Positions 42,857-51,968 of a stretch of DNA of 64,000 bases are shown piece after piece (position 1 is the first letter of the stretch; each line of letters opens with the position of its first letter). The DNA comes from JAKAVN01 sp963734845 (GTDB lineage: Bacteria > Desulfobacterota > Binatia > Binatales > Binataceae), in the NCBI GenBank assembly GCA_963734845.1, contig CAVTIS010000008.1, forward strand, positions 1 to 64,000. Reading direction: 5' to 3'. Both the position numbers and the translations under genes were made by a program. The notes below the pieces were generated by a model. The model was not told the origin of the DNA. It saw nothing but the letters and a program-made list of their open reading frames with translations, and made no database searches.

Positions 42857-43798
42857 ATGCGCCTGGTCACATTCGAGGATGAACCCAAAGGCCATCGTCT
42901 CGGCGCCGTCGCCGACGGCCTCGTAGTCGATCTCAACGCCGCCTATCGCGCGCTGCTGGAGGAGCGCGGCGAGCGCCGCGCAGGCGAACTCGCGCTGAAG
43001 GTCGTGCCGCCCGAGATGGTGGCCTTTCTCGCCGCCGGCGAGCGCGCGATGAACGCCGCCAGGGAGGCACTCGCGCTGGCCACGCGCCTTGGCGCCGACG
43101 GCGCGCGCGAGCGCGGGCTTGCCCGGCGCGCCGAGTCGGTCCGCTTGCGCGCGCCCGTGCCACGTCCGCCCAAGTTCATCCTGGTGGGACTCAACTACCG
43201 CGACCACGCCGAAGAGGCCGGGTTTAAAATTCCCGAGGTGCCGACTTTCTTTTCCAAGTACGCCAACTGCGTGATCGGACCGGGCGACGCGATCAAAATC
43301 CCCAAAGTCTCGGCGATGATCGACTACGAGGGCGAGTACGCTTTCGTTATCGGGCGCGCCGGCCGTGACATCCCGCCCGAGCGCGCGATGGAGTACGTGG
43401 CCGGCTATACGATCGTAAACGATGTAAGCTGCCGCGACTACCAACTTAAGACCGGGCAGTGGATGATCGGCAAGACCTTCGATACTTTCGGCCCGATGGG
43501 ACCGTACCTGGTGACGCGCGACGAAATCGCCGATCCGCACAACCTCGAGATTTCGCTCTACCTCAACGGCCAGCGCATGCAGCACTCGAACACACGCAAT
43601 CTGATTTTTAACACCGGCTATGTGATCGCGTTTCTCTCCCAGGTCTTCACCTTCGAGCCCGGCGACGTGATCTCCACCGGCACGCCGGCCGGCGTCGGCT
43701 ATGCGCGCAAGCCGCCGGTCTTCATGAAGGCGGGCGACCGGGTGCGGATCGAGGTCGAGGGGCTGGGCGCGCTGGAAAACCCGATCGAGGACGCCTGA
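42857..43798 (+). CDS. Fumarylacetoacetate hydrolase family protein
   Basis: 313 residues from the ATG at 42857, with AAGGAGG about 13 bases upstream. N-terminal small domain MRLVTFEDEPKGHRLGAVADGLVVDL, then the FAH core: FILVGLNYRDHAEEAG, IDYEGEYAFVIGRAGRDIP (acidic metal ligands), NDVSCRDYQLKTGQW, KTFDTFGPMGPYLV and VISTGTPAGVGYARKPP. Such enzymes hydrolyse or decarboxylate acylpyruvates and related ring-cleavage products in aromatic catabolism. It is 151 bases from the divergent DUF2318 gene and has no obvious operon partner. Confidence 0.92.
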   Translation: MRLVTFEDEPKGHRLGAVADGLVVDLNAAYRALLEERGERRAGELALKVVPPEMVAFLAAGERAMNAAREALALATRLGADGARERGLARRAESVRLRAPVPRPPKFILVGLNYRDHAEEAGFKIPEVPTFFSKYANCVIGPGDAIKIPKVSAMIDYEGEYAFVIGRAGRDIPPERAMEYVAGYTIVNDVSCRDYQLKTGQWMIGKTFDTFGPMGPYLVTRDEIADPHNLEISLYLNGQRMQHSNTRNLIFNTGYVIAFLSQVFTFEPGDVISTGTPAGVGYARKPPVFMKAGDRVRIEVEGLGALENPIEDA

Positions 43799-43965
43799 CG
43801 GCGGCACTTCACCTGCGCCGAATGAACGCGATTTCTTCGCGAACTCGATCGCACAGCGCCGCCCGGCGACCTCGCCAGGAAACACTCACATGAAGTAAAT
43901 CGCCGGAATCAAAACAGGCTAGCGCGCCGCGAGGTACGCCGGGGCGCGCGCCCAAGGGGGGTAAC

Positions 43966-46134
43966 GTGGCCACGATACGAATCTCGATCATCAACGAGAG
44001 CAACCTTGTCACATCGGCCGAAGTGCAAACGGCGGCCGCGGCGCTCCAGCGCCAGGTGAGCGAGCATTTCGCGCCCGCCTGGGGCGTCGACGCGGCTCTG
44101 ACCTTCGTCGCGACGGAGGCCAAGCCGCCTTCCGGCAGCTGGTGGCTGGTCATCCTGGACGATTCAGACCAGGCCGGCGCGCTCGGCTATCACGACCTCA
44201 CCGACGAGGCGATGCCGCTCGGCAAAGTGTTCGTCAAAACCGCCCAGGCCGCCGGGGTCAGATGGACGATCACCGCGAGTCACGAACTGCTCGAGTTACT
44301 GGCCGACCCGTCGATCAATCTCACCGTGTGCACGACCGAGAACAACAACCTCGTGCTCTACGCTTATGAAATCTGCGACCCATGCCAGGCCGACGAGTTC
44401 GGCTACGCGATCGACGGCGTGGCGGTGTCCGATTTCCTGTTCCCGTCGTGGTTCGAGACGTTCCATCGAAGCGGCGCGGTCCCGCTCGACTATTGCGGAC
44501 GGATCAGCGTGCCGTTCACGCTCCTGCCCGGCGGCTATGCCAACGTACTCGACACTGGTCATCCGGCCGGCGCGTGGACGCAAAAGACAGGTCCCGCGGC
44601 GATGATCGCGGGCGCGCGTTTTGCCCAACGCCCGGCGGTGGCGGGATCGCGGCGTGAGCGGCGCCGGCGCGGCGCTGCCAGTTGGTTGACGAGCCGGGCG
44701 ATGAACGAACCCAGCACGGCGCCGGCCGGGCCCACTGCGACGGCGCCCGCCGCACGGGTAGTCGGAGCGGCCACGGCACCCGCTTGGCCACCGCCGCTCA
44801 AAATGCCGCGGCTGCTGCGAACTCTGGATGCGGCGGGTAAGTCGCTATTACATTTGGAGACCCCCAACGCCGCGGCCACGTCTGTGCCGGACGAGATCAA
44901 CCGGATGGTGGATAAGCTTCAGGCCGCGAGCCTCGCCGGCGTCGCGCCGCCGCGGGCCCAGTCCGTGATCACCGCGCTCAAAGCGGCGCTCGACCAGACC
45001 GCGGCCAGCAAGCCTACCGACCAGCTCAAGGGCTCGCAGCCGCATGAGTTGCAGCTGTCGTTGCTGGCGGCGGCCATGAGTTCCGCAGCGACGCCGTCCT
45101 CCGGAGCGTCACCGATCAGACCGCTCAGCGCGTTAGATGCGACTGACTTCTACCAGTACGGGAGCTTCGATCCTGGATGGCTGGGAACGTTCTTCCATCT
45201 GCTGGAATCGCGGCCGGCGCCATTTCCGACCCACATCGCGCGCAACATCAGCCCCATCGTGCGCATCGACGATGGGGCGACGATCGCGATCACCGGCGAC
45301 TGGGGCACGGGCGACGCGTCCTCGCGCAGCATCGCGCAGCGGATGGCCGATCTGAAGCCCGACCATACTATTCACCTGGGCGACATCTACTACGCCGGCG
45401 CCGAAAACGAGGTGCGCAACAAATTCCTCGCGTTATGGCCGGCCGGCACGAGCCCCAGCGCGCCGTCGTTCGCGCTCAACGGCAATCACGAGATGTACTC
45501 GGGCGGCGGCGGCTATTTCGAGGTCTTACTAAACGATCCGCGGTTCAAGGCGCAGCAGGGGCTGAGCTATTTTTCGCTGCAGAACGATCATTGGACGATA
45601 ATCGCGATCGATACCGCCTATTATGCGCGCAACTTCTACCTCGACGGCTTCATCGATACCGACGTTCAGTTGCCCTGGATGGCGACGCTCACGCGGGCCG
45701 CGCGCCAGGCCGGCCGCGGCGTCATCCTGCTCACCCATCACGCCGGCGTCGATATTGAGCCGTCTGGCGCCTCAGTGACCGCGACCGTCGCGGATATATG
45801 GAACCAGGTGCTGCACGCGACGGACGGCGGCCCCGACTATTGGTACTGGGGCCACGTTCACGCGGGTTATGCGCTGGCCCCGTTTCCAATTGCGGGCGGG
45901 CGCAATCTGATGGCGCGATGCGTCGGGCATTGCGGCGTGCCGTGGTTGCCGTACGCTGCGGAGAGCGGGCTGGGGGCCAACGGCTTCATGCTGGAATGGG
46001 GAGAGAATCGCAAGGCCAACGACGTCGAGGAACCGGCGCGCGCGCTCAACGGGTTTTTGGTCTTGCGTTTGCGCGGCGATCAGATCGTGGAAGAGTTCCG
46101 CGACGAAAACGGCAATCTGCGATGGCAGCGCTAA
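43966..46134 (+). CDS. Fusion of a putative HExxE protease-like domain to a purple-acid-phosphatase-like metallophosphoesterase
   Basis: 722 residues from a GTG with AAGGGGGG close upstream. Residues 1-200: a domain with VFVKTAQAAGVRWTITASHE, the motif HELLE (106-110), and Glu135 with CDPC in YAYEICDPCQADEFGY, recalling uncharacterised zinc-peptidase-like proteins. Residues 215-385: Ala/Pro-rich linker plus helical stretch. Residues 436-722: calcineurin-like phosphoesterase with GDWGTGD (Asp445), HLGDIYYAG (Asp473), LNGNHEM (Asn506, His507), LLTHHAG and YWGHVHAG. The GDIYY form is purple-acid-phosphatase-like. No signal peptide is seen. The fusion is odd and its substrate unknown; peptidase activity is not certain because the usual HExxH is absent. 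Confidence 0.78.
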   Translation: MATIRISIINESNLVTSAEVQTAAAALQRQVSEHFAPAWGVDAALTFVATEAKPPSGSWWLVILDDSDQAGALGYHDLTDEAMPLGKVFVKTAQAAGVRWTITASHELLELLADPSINLTVCTTENNNLVLYAYEICDPCQADEFGYAIDGVAVSDFLFPSWFETFHRSGAVPLDYCGRISVPFTLLPGGYANVLDTGHPAGAWTQKTGPAAMIAGARFAQRPAVAGSRRERRRRGAASWLTSRAMNEPSTAPAGPTATAPAARVVGAATAPAWPPPLKMPRLLRTLDAAGKSLLHLETPNAAATSVPDEINRMVDKLQAASLAGVAPPRAQSVITALKAALDQTAASKPTDQLKGSQPHELQLSLLAAAMSSAATPSSGASPIRPLSALDATDFYQYGSFDPGWLGTFFHLLESRPAPFPTHIARNISPIVRIDDGATIAITGDWGTGDASSRSIAQRMADLKPDHTIHLGDIYYAGAENEVRNKFLALWPAGTSPSAPSFALNGNHEMYSGGGGYFEVLLNDPRFKAQQGLSYFSLQNDHWTIIAIDTAYYARNFYLDGFIDTDVQLPWMATLTRAARQAGRGVILLTHHAGVDIEPSGASVTATVADIWNQVLHATDGGPDYWYWGHVHAGYALAPFPIAGGRNLMARCVGHCGVPWLPYAAESGLGANGFMLEWGENRKANDVEEPARALNGFLVLRLRGDQIVEEFRDENGNLRWQR

Positions 46135-46144
46135 CCCACAGCCG

Positions 46145-46342
46145 CTACGCGGATTCGCCTTCGTCGCACTTTCTGCAATTGAGCTCGATACCGAGCCGGC
46201 TCCGCCTCCCCTCGGCGGTCGTTACCCACGGACGCTCCTGCCAGGGCGGCTGATGGCGCACGTGCTGGGTGTGTCCGCACTGAAGTTCGGCCACCCAGTC
46301 GGCGTGCTCGTCCTGATGGAAGCCAACGATTTTCTGTTTCAC
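46145..46342 (-). CDS. DUF3565 small protein
   Basis: 65 residues from a GTG. The sequence KQKIVGFHQDEHADWVAEL, CGHTQHVRHQPPWQERPWV and CRKCDEG matches the small DUF3565 family. CGH, several His, and a CxxC pair suggest metal binding. Role unknown. It lies between the convergent metallophosphoesterase fusion (10 bases) and the family B polymerase (24 bases upstream on the same strand), so it may be cotranscribed with the polymerase. The ribosome site is weak. Confidence 0.8.
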   Translation of the reverse strand: MKQKIVGFHQDEHADWVAELQCGHTQHVRHQPPWQERPWVTTAEGRRSRLGIELNCRKCDEGESA

Positions 46343-46365
46343 GGCTTGCGCGCCTGAGCGGCGGA

Positions 46366-48690
46366 CTATTTGCCCGGCTCCTCCGCGGCGGCCTCATCGA
46401 ACATCGATTGCTGTTCCGGCGCCGACGCGGCGCTCTCGATTTCGGCAGGGCTGAACAGGCCGCGGCGCTCGGCGTAAGGTTTGAACTTGGCGTAAAGTTC
46501 GGCGAGCTTGGCCTGGTAGTACTCGACGTTTTCGTCGGGATTGGCCGGGTCATACTCGGCCACCAGGCGCGCCGCCGCGCTCACCTTAACCTTGAGACCA
46601 CGGCCCGCGACGTAATACGAAATCTGGTCGCCGCTTAAGTACGGGCGTCCGGCTTTGAGCGCCAGCTCATAGGCGGCCGAGACGTTGCGCCGTTTGCCGC
46701 CGATCTTGTCGCGATAGGTTTCAGGCGAGTCCTGCAGTGTCTCGGTCTTCATCAGCTCGCCGATACCGAAGGCGTGGCGCGCGAGGCGCTGGCGCCAGTC
46801 GTCATAGAGCGCGGGGATTTCGTCGGCGCGCTGCTCCAGCATCAGGCCGAACATCTCCTCCATGAAACGGCGCTGAAACCGCTCCAGGCCGCGCGAGCGC
46901 AGCCCCGAGCCGCGAATCGTCATCTCGCCCGCCTCCTCGAGCAGCACATAGTTCTTCATCTTGTAGGAGAACATCGCGGGGTAGCGCCCGTCGATCTCCA
47001 GCCGCACGCCTTCGGGCATCGCGGCGCCGATGCGTTCGATCAGGCTTTGCGCGGCAGCCTCGTCGTCGACGCCGGGCGGCGCGACGAAGTAGATGCCGTC
47101 GGTGTCAACCTCGATGACTTGCGCGCCCGCGTCCTCCAGCGCGGCGATGGCGGCCTGGATCAGCTCGCGTCCGCCGCGCGTCACGGCGTTGGCCTGGACG
47201 AAGTCATTGAAGTGGCCAAGCCCGAAGCCGAGGTAGCCGTAGAACGAGTTGATGAGGATTTTGAACGTCTGCTGGAGCGCCTCGAGGTTGCGGCGCGCCG
47301 TACCGTCGAGTTCGCGCACGGCCGCCTTGGCCTGAATACGGAAGCTGCGCAAGTCGCCGAGCGTTCTCAGGAACACGCCGAGCCGGTCGCCCGCCGGCGC
47401 ATGCCCGTAATGCAGCATCAGCGACGGGTACAGCGAAGTCACGTCGCAGTGCAGCACGCGGCGCGCGACGCCGCATCGGCGGACCTCGGTATAGCCGCCC
47501 ATCACTTCGCTCGGCTCCTGCGGGGCGGGAATCGAATGGCGCGCGGCCAGGTACGCGCGCATCAGCAGGGCGTCGATCCGGGTCGCGTTCCCGCGCAGCA
47601 CCACGTTCTGGTAGGAGTACGGAAAAATCTGCGCCTGCACGAAATAGCTGGGCGCAAGCAACTCGGCAAGCGCGGCGGTCTCGCGCACGTCGCCCATCGC
47701 GTAGGCGAAAAGCTCCTCGGGGCGATGCTCGAAATAGTCGCTCACGCGTGCCGCGTCGATATAGACGCGGTCGGCGGCGGCTACGTGAAAATGCTGCGCC
47801 AGCTCCTTCAGCCCGAAGCCCTCGAGCTCGCGGCTCGCGATATCGTAGTGCTGGGCAAGGATCCAGGTGTCGATGATGCTGCGTCCGCGGATGTCATAGC
47901 GGCGGTATGCGATTGAGCGCTCGGCTACTTGCATGCGCGAGGCGCGCGCGACCATTTCGCTGCAGTCACGGCCGAGCGCGAGCTTCACCCGATGGCGCCG
48001 GGCGCGCGCTTCGAGATATTCCAGGTCGAAACGGAACAGGTTATGGCCCTCGATCACGTCGGGGTCGCGCTCGGCGACGATCCGCACCAGCTCTTCGAGC
48101 ATCGTGCGCTCGTCCATCTCATCGCCGCGCAGCACGCGCTCGTAGCCGGCCGAATCGCTGAGCGCAATTGCGATCACGCGGTCGCCCTCGCGCGCTGCGG
48201 TCGGGAACTCGAAGCCGGGACTGATGTAGGTCTCGATATCGAGTTGCATCCGGCGGAGGTCGCCGAATTCCATCCCGATGAAAAACGCGGTGCCGCTCAG
48301 GATAAGATACTGCTCGACCGGGTCGGTGAGCACCAGGTAAGGAGCGTCGGCAACGCCCGGCGGTTTGCCGGTGAGCCTGCGCAGATGGCGCCGCGCGGCT
48401 TCCAGCGCGTCGAGACGGTCGAAGGTCGCAAGCCATCGCAGCCGAAAATTGCCCTTTAGCGGTTCGACCTTGTACGGGGCGCCCAGCCCGTTGAGCATCC
48501 CAGGCTCCGCCAGCAGGGCGAAGAGCCTCAATGGGCGGCGCTCGCGGGTTAGCGTCGCCCCCGTGCGGCGGAAAATCTCGACCTCGCCCGGCGCGGCGAT
48601 CTCGACCGCGACGATCCCGGGCTCCGCCGGATCACCGAAGAGCAGCCGGTTGTCGTAAAACTGCCGGCAGATCTCCTGGTAACTGTTCAT
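46366..48690 (-). CDS. DNA polymerase family B (Pol II-like)
   Basis: 774 residues. Exonuclease motifs intact: Exo I LDIETY (Asp151, Glu153), Exo II EGHNLFRFD (Asn217, Asp222), Exo III YAMGD (Tyr330, Asp334). Polymerase motifs intact: A DVTSLYPS (416-423), B FKILINSFYG (476-485), C VDTDGIYF (Asp529, Asp531). The C-terminus holds EQQSMFDE, a likely sliding-clamp-binding peptide. So it is a proofreading repair or translesion-type polymerase as known for bacterial Pol II, though distinct in length from E. coli PolB. It probably aids damage tolerance. Confidence 0.93.
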   Translation of the reverse strand: MNSYQEICRQFYDNRLLFGDPAEPGIVAVEIAAPGEVEIFRRTGATLTRERRPLRLFALLAEPGMLNGLGAPYKVEPLKGNFRLRWLATFDRLDALEAARRHLRRLTGKPPGVADAPYLVLTDPVEQYLILSGTAFFIGMEFGDLRRMQLDIETYISPGFEFPTAAREGDRVIAIALSDSAGYERVLRGDEMDERTMLEELVRIVAERDPDVIEGHNLFRFDLEYLEARARRHRVKLALGRDCSEMVARASRMQVAERSIAYRRYDIRGRSIIDTWILAQHYDIASRELEGFGLKELAQHFHVAAADRVYIDAARVSDYFEHRPEELFAYAMGDVRETAALAELLAPSYFVQAQIFPYSYQNVVLRGNATRIDALLMRAYLAARHSIPAPQEPSEVMGGYTEVRRCGVARRVLHCDVTSLYPSLMLHYGHAPAGDRLGVFLRTLGDLRSFRIQAKAAVRELDGTARRNLEALQQTFKILINSFYGYLGFGLGHFNDFVQANAVTRGGRELIQAAIAALEDAGAQVIEVDTDGIYFVAPPGVDDEAAAQSLIERIGAAMPEGVRLEIDGRYPAMFSYKMKNYVLLEEAGEMTIRGSGLRSRGLERFQRRFMEEMFGLMLEQRADEIPALYDDWRQRLARHAFGIGELMKTETLQDSPETYRDKIGGKRRNVSAAYELALKAGRPYLSGDQISYYVAGRGLKVKVSAAARLVAEYDPANPDENVEYYQAKLAELYAKFKPYAERRGLFSPAEIESAASAPEQQSMFDEAAAEEPGK

Positions 48691-48799
48691 CGCGGTTTCC
48701 GAGCGGGAATTGTGGCGCGCGCACGGTGCATATCACAAGATCGCGCGAGCCTTTCGTCGTTGTGGGCGGGGCGCGGTGTTAGTGGGTGACCGGGCGCAG

Positions 48800-49819
48800 C
48801 TAAAGAGCGCCGAGCCATCCCAGGCCCGCGATGAAAACTGCGTAGGCGACGCCTCCCACGATCAAAGTCGGCGTACCCAGCTCGCCGTCGCGCAAATTGA
48901 CGTAGAGGAGCGCCGCCGAGAAAACCGCGATCGCGCCGCCCAGCAGCTCCGCGGAGGTCAGATGCCACGGCGTGAAGACCAGGCCCAAGGCGACCGGAAT
49001 GCAGCTCTGAAAAACCATCGCGCCGGTGATATTGGCCAGTGCCAGGTTGTCTTTGCTCTGGCGAATCCAGACCACGGCATTGTACTTCTCGGGCAACTCG
49101 GTGGCGAGCGGGCTCAGGATGAGCGAAAGCACTCCCGGGCTGAGGTTGGCGTGCTGCGAAAGAAAAACGATCTGATCGACGAACACGTATGCGCCGATCA
49201 GGATTGCGACGACCCCGATCAGCACCTGCATCACGATTGACCGGCCATGCGGGTCGAAGGGGTTTCCTCCGAGCACCCGCTCAAGGTGCAGTCCATGCTC
49301 GACTTCGGTTTCGGCGGAGCGTCGGATTTTCAGGATTACCACCGCGTAGCTCGCATACACGGCCAGTAGTATCGCTCCGAGGGCATAACGGGCAGCCGCA
49401 GGTAAATTCGCCATCCCAAGCAGCACCGTGGCGATAAACACCGGCAGGAAGAAGACAAGGTCGCGCCGGGCGTCGATACGGGGGACGCGCAGCGCGATAC
49501 GTCCGCGCCGGCGGCGGAAGCCGAGCGCCGCCACCCCCATCACGAACAGCGCGATAGTCGAGAGCATCAGCGGGGCGCCGACAATCGCGCCCACCCCGAC
49601 CTCGCTGTGGGCGCCCGGCACACCGTGGCTCATGATCAGCGCTACCGCGGGAATCAGCGTCTCCGGCAGGGCCGTGCCAACCGCGGCGAGCAGGCTACCG
49701 ACGGCGGCCTCCGAAAGGCTCAAGTGATGGCCGGCCCATTCGACCCCGTTGGTAAACATTTCCGAGCCGGCCAGGATGACTGCAAAACTGATGAGTAAGA
49801 TGGCAATATGCATTGACAA
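48800..49819 (-). CDS. Sodium:calcium antiporter family (CaCA) membrane protein
   Basis: 339 residues from a TTG with GAGG 9 bases upstream; an ATG lies two codons in. Eleven or so membrane helices form two inverted halves, each with an alpha-repeat: AVGSLLAAVGTALPETLIPAV and SPGVLSLILSPLATELPEKYNAVVW. The Glu of each repeat (LPETL, LPEKY) binds cation. It exchanges Na+ or H+ for Ca2+ or similar cation. The central loop is short, as in bacterial YrbG-type proteins. It runs divergently from rpoD. Confidence 0.9.
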   Translation of the reverse strand: MSMHIAILLISFAVILAGSEMFTNGVEWAGHHLSLSEAAVGSLLAAVGTALPETLIPAVALIMSHGVPGAHSEVGVGAIVGAPLMLSTIALFVMGVAALGFRRRRGRIALRVPRIDARRDLVFFLPVFIATVLLGMANLPAAARYALGAILLAVYASYAVVILKIRRSAETEVEHGLHLERVLGGNPFDPHGRSIVMQVLIGVVAILIGAYVFVDQIVFLSQHANLSPGVLSLILSPLATELPEKYNAVVWIRQSKDNLALANITGAMVFQSCIPVALGLVFTPWHLTSAELLGGAIAVFSAALLYVNLRDGELGTPTLIVGGVAYAVFIAGLGWLGAL

Positions 49820-50033
49820 AAGACGCTACCTCGGGCCGTAAGACCGGTACGCGGCCAGTCGCGCAACTGCACATGGCCCGCCAACGTATGAACTTTGAAG
49901 CAAGCCATCAAGCCAGACAACGGCGCGCGCTAATTTTCCGGATGCGCGGAAACGAAATAGTTGCTAAATTGGAACCGTGAGGTGATGCAGAGGTAAGCCC
50001 GAGAGGCCCGGAACGCTCAGGAAAGTTCCTTCT

Positions 50034-50062
50034 TTGACTTGCCTGATGACGGCCCATATAAT
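50034..50062 (+). promoter_or_regulatory. Near-consensus sigma-70 promoter of rpoD
   Basis: TTGACT (50034-50039) and TATAAT (50057-50062) are separated by exactly 17 bases, the ideal vegetative spacing. Start of transcription would be about 50069, giving a leader of some 150 bases before the rpoD ATG. The rest of the 403-base gap 49820-50222 shows no gene. No sigma-32 site was recognised. Confidence 0.85.
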
Positions 50063-50222
50063 GGGGTGCTTTGCCAGAATCGGTCTCTCTTATTCAATTT
50101 GACCTTTCTGAAGTGGCTCGCGGCGGGTGCCAGCCGGGCTTTGGTTGGCGTGCCGCAGGCTCCCGTATCGATCATCCCGCCCCCGACAGCCGGGACAGAC
50201 GGCCAGGACGCACGCTAGAAGT

Positions 50223-51968
50223 ATGAAGCAAAAGTATGAAGGGAAGGATCTTCAGGGCCTGGTAGACCTCGGCCGCGAACAGGGCTACCTGACCTTCGAC
50301 CAGGTCAACGATTTCCTGCCCCAGGACGTAGCCTCACCCACCGATTTGCGCGCCGCGCTCGAGAGCTTCGAGGACATGGATATCAAGGTCCTTGAGGAAG
50401 TACCCGCCGAAAGCGCCGATGGCGAGGTCGACGCGGAACCCGAGAAAGAAGCCGAAGAAGAGACCGCTGATGCGGCCGGCGACTCGTCCGATCCGGTACG
50501 GCTCTACCTCAAGGAGATGGGCAACTTCCAACTGCTCTCGCGCGAGCAGGAGGTCGAAATTGCCAAGCGGATCGAGGCCGGCGAGCAGGAGGTCGAAGAA
50601 GAGGTCCTCAAGTCGCCGGTTACGCTGGATTTTCTAATTGACCTCGGTGACCGGATCGAGGCCGGCGAGGCCGACCTGCGCGACATTTTCGAAGAGAGCG
50701 AAGAGCCCGCCGACCCCGACGAGGAGCGCGGGCCCGAAGCCAACGAAAAGCTGCTCAAAAAGCTTCACGACTCGACCAAAAAGCTCAAGGACCTGCGCGC
50801 CAAGCTCGAAGAGCTGGAAGAGGAGTTGCGCGAGCGGCCCGGCCCGCGGCGCAAGCCCAAGCTCGAGCGCAACTATGCGCGGATGCGCGAGCGCGTCAAG
50901 GCCGCGTTCATCACAATGGGCTTGTCGCGCCACGTGCGCGAGGCCGTTATCTCCGAGATGCGCCATCAGCTCGACCAGTTCCGCCAGGGCTTTCAGACGG
51001 TCCAGCGCTACGAGGGCGCCACCGGCCGCTCCAAGACCCAGCTCATCAAGGAGGCGGCCGAGGCCGAAGACCGGCGCCACGTGCTCAAGGTCAACGGTAC
51101 CCGCGAGAACCTGCTCGACATAGCGGCCCGCATCCGCGAGGCGCAGCGCACCATGAAGGCGGTCGAACGGCGGGTCAAGACGAGCGGCGAGGAATTCAGC
51201 CGTTCGATCGAAATTATCGCGGCCGGGCAGCACAAGAGCCGGCGCGCCAAAAAGGAATTGACCGAGGCCAACCTGCGCCTCGTCGTGAGCCTGGCGAAGC
51301 GCTACACCAACCGCGGCCTGGGCTTCCTCGATCTCATCCAGGAAGGCAACATCGGCCTGATGCGCGCGGTCGACAAGTTCGAGTATCAGCGCGGCTACAA
51401 ATTTTCGACCTACGCGACGTGGTGGATACGGCAGTCGATGTCGCGCGCGATCGCCGACCAGGGCCGCACCATCCGCATCCCGGTGCACATGGTCGAGACC
51501 ATCAACAAGCTGCTGCGGGTCACGCGTCTGCTGGTTCAGCGGTTGGGCCGCGAACCGGGTCCCGAAGAGATCGCCGAGCAGATGGAGATGCCGCTCGACA
51601 AGGTCCAGAAGGTGCTCAAGATCGTCAAAGAGCCGATTTCGCTGGAGACCCCGATCGGTGACGAGGAAGAAAGTTCGCTCGGCGATTTCGTCGAGGATGA
51701 GCTCGCGCCCTCCCCGGTGGAGGCTGCGATCCAGGGCAATCTGGGCGAGCAGACGCGCAAGGTGCTGGCGACGCTGACACCGCGCGAGGAGCAAATCCTG
51801 CGCATGCGCTTCGGCATCGGGCAGAAGACCGACTACACGCTGGAAGAGGTCGGCAAGCAGTTCGCCGTTACCCGCGAGCGGATTCGGCAAATCGAGGCCA
51901 AGGCGCTGCGCAAACTGCGCCAAACGGGTCGCTCTCGCAACCTTGAAGGCTTCATGGAGCGCGAGTAG
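50223..51968 (+). CDS. rpoD: RNA polymerase primary sigma factor RpoD
   Basis: 581 residues. Region 1.1: GLVDLGREQGYLTFDQVNDFLP. Region 1.2: DPVRLYLKEMGNFQLLSREQE. A long acidic non-conserved region follows (about 90-260). Region 2: RLVVSLAKRYTNRGLGFLDL, ATWWIRQSMSRAIADQGRTI. Region 3 to 4: LGREPGPEEIAEQMEMPLDK, LTPREEQILRMRFGIG, VTRERIRQIEAKALRKLR. The ATG at 50223 fits the family start; its ribosome site is weak. It directs housekeeping transcription. Its last 136 bases overlap the 3' end of a convergent membrane-protein frame. Confidence 0.96.
   Translation: MKQKYEGKDLQGLVDLGREQGYLTFDQVNDFLPQDVASPTDLRAALESFEDMDIKVLEEVPAESADGEVDAEPEKEAEEETADAAGDSSDPVRLYLKEMGNFQLLSREQEVEIAKRIEAGEQEVEEEVLKSPVTLDFLIDLGDRIEAGEADLRDIFEESEEPADPDEERGPEANEKLLKKLHDSTKKLKDLRAKLEELEEELRERPGPRRKPKLERNYARMRERVKAAFITMGLSRHVREAVISEMRHQLDQFRQGFQTVQRYEGATGRSKTQLIKEAAEAEDRRHVLKVNGTRENLLDIAARIREAQRTMKAVERRVKTSGEEFSRSIEIIAAGQHKSRRAKKELTEANLRLVVSLAKRYTNRGLGFLDLIQEGNIGLMRAVDKFEYQRGYKFSTYATWWIRQSMSRAIADQGRTIRIPVHMVETINKLLRVTRLLVQRLGREPGPEEIAEQMEMPLDKVQKVLKIVKEPISLETPIGDEEESSLGDFVEDELAPSPVEAAIQGNLGEQTRKVLATLTPREEQILRMRFGIGQKTDYTLEEVGKQFAVTRERIRQIEAKALRKLRQTGRSRNLEGFMERE

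Noticed and set aside
44260..44320. HELLE motif as proof of a zinc metalloprotease
   Set aside because: The standard HExxH is not present, so I call the domain only protease-like; the last position is Glu, and the third ligand is not certain.
46774..47916. 380-codon plus-strand frame inside the family B polymerase gene
   Set aside because: Antisense to motifs A-C and the exonuclease sites of the polymerase, so a composition-driven shadow.
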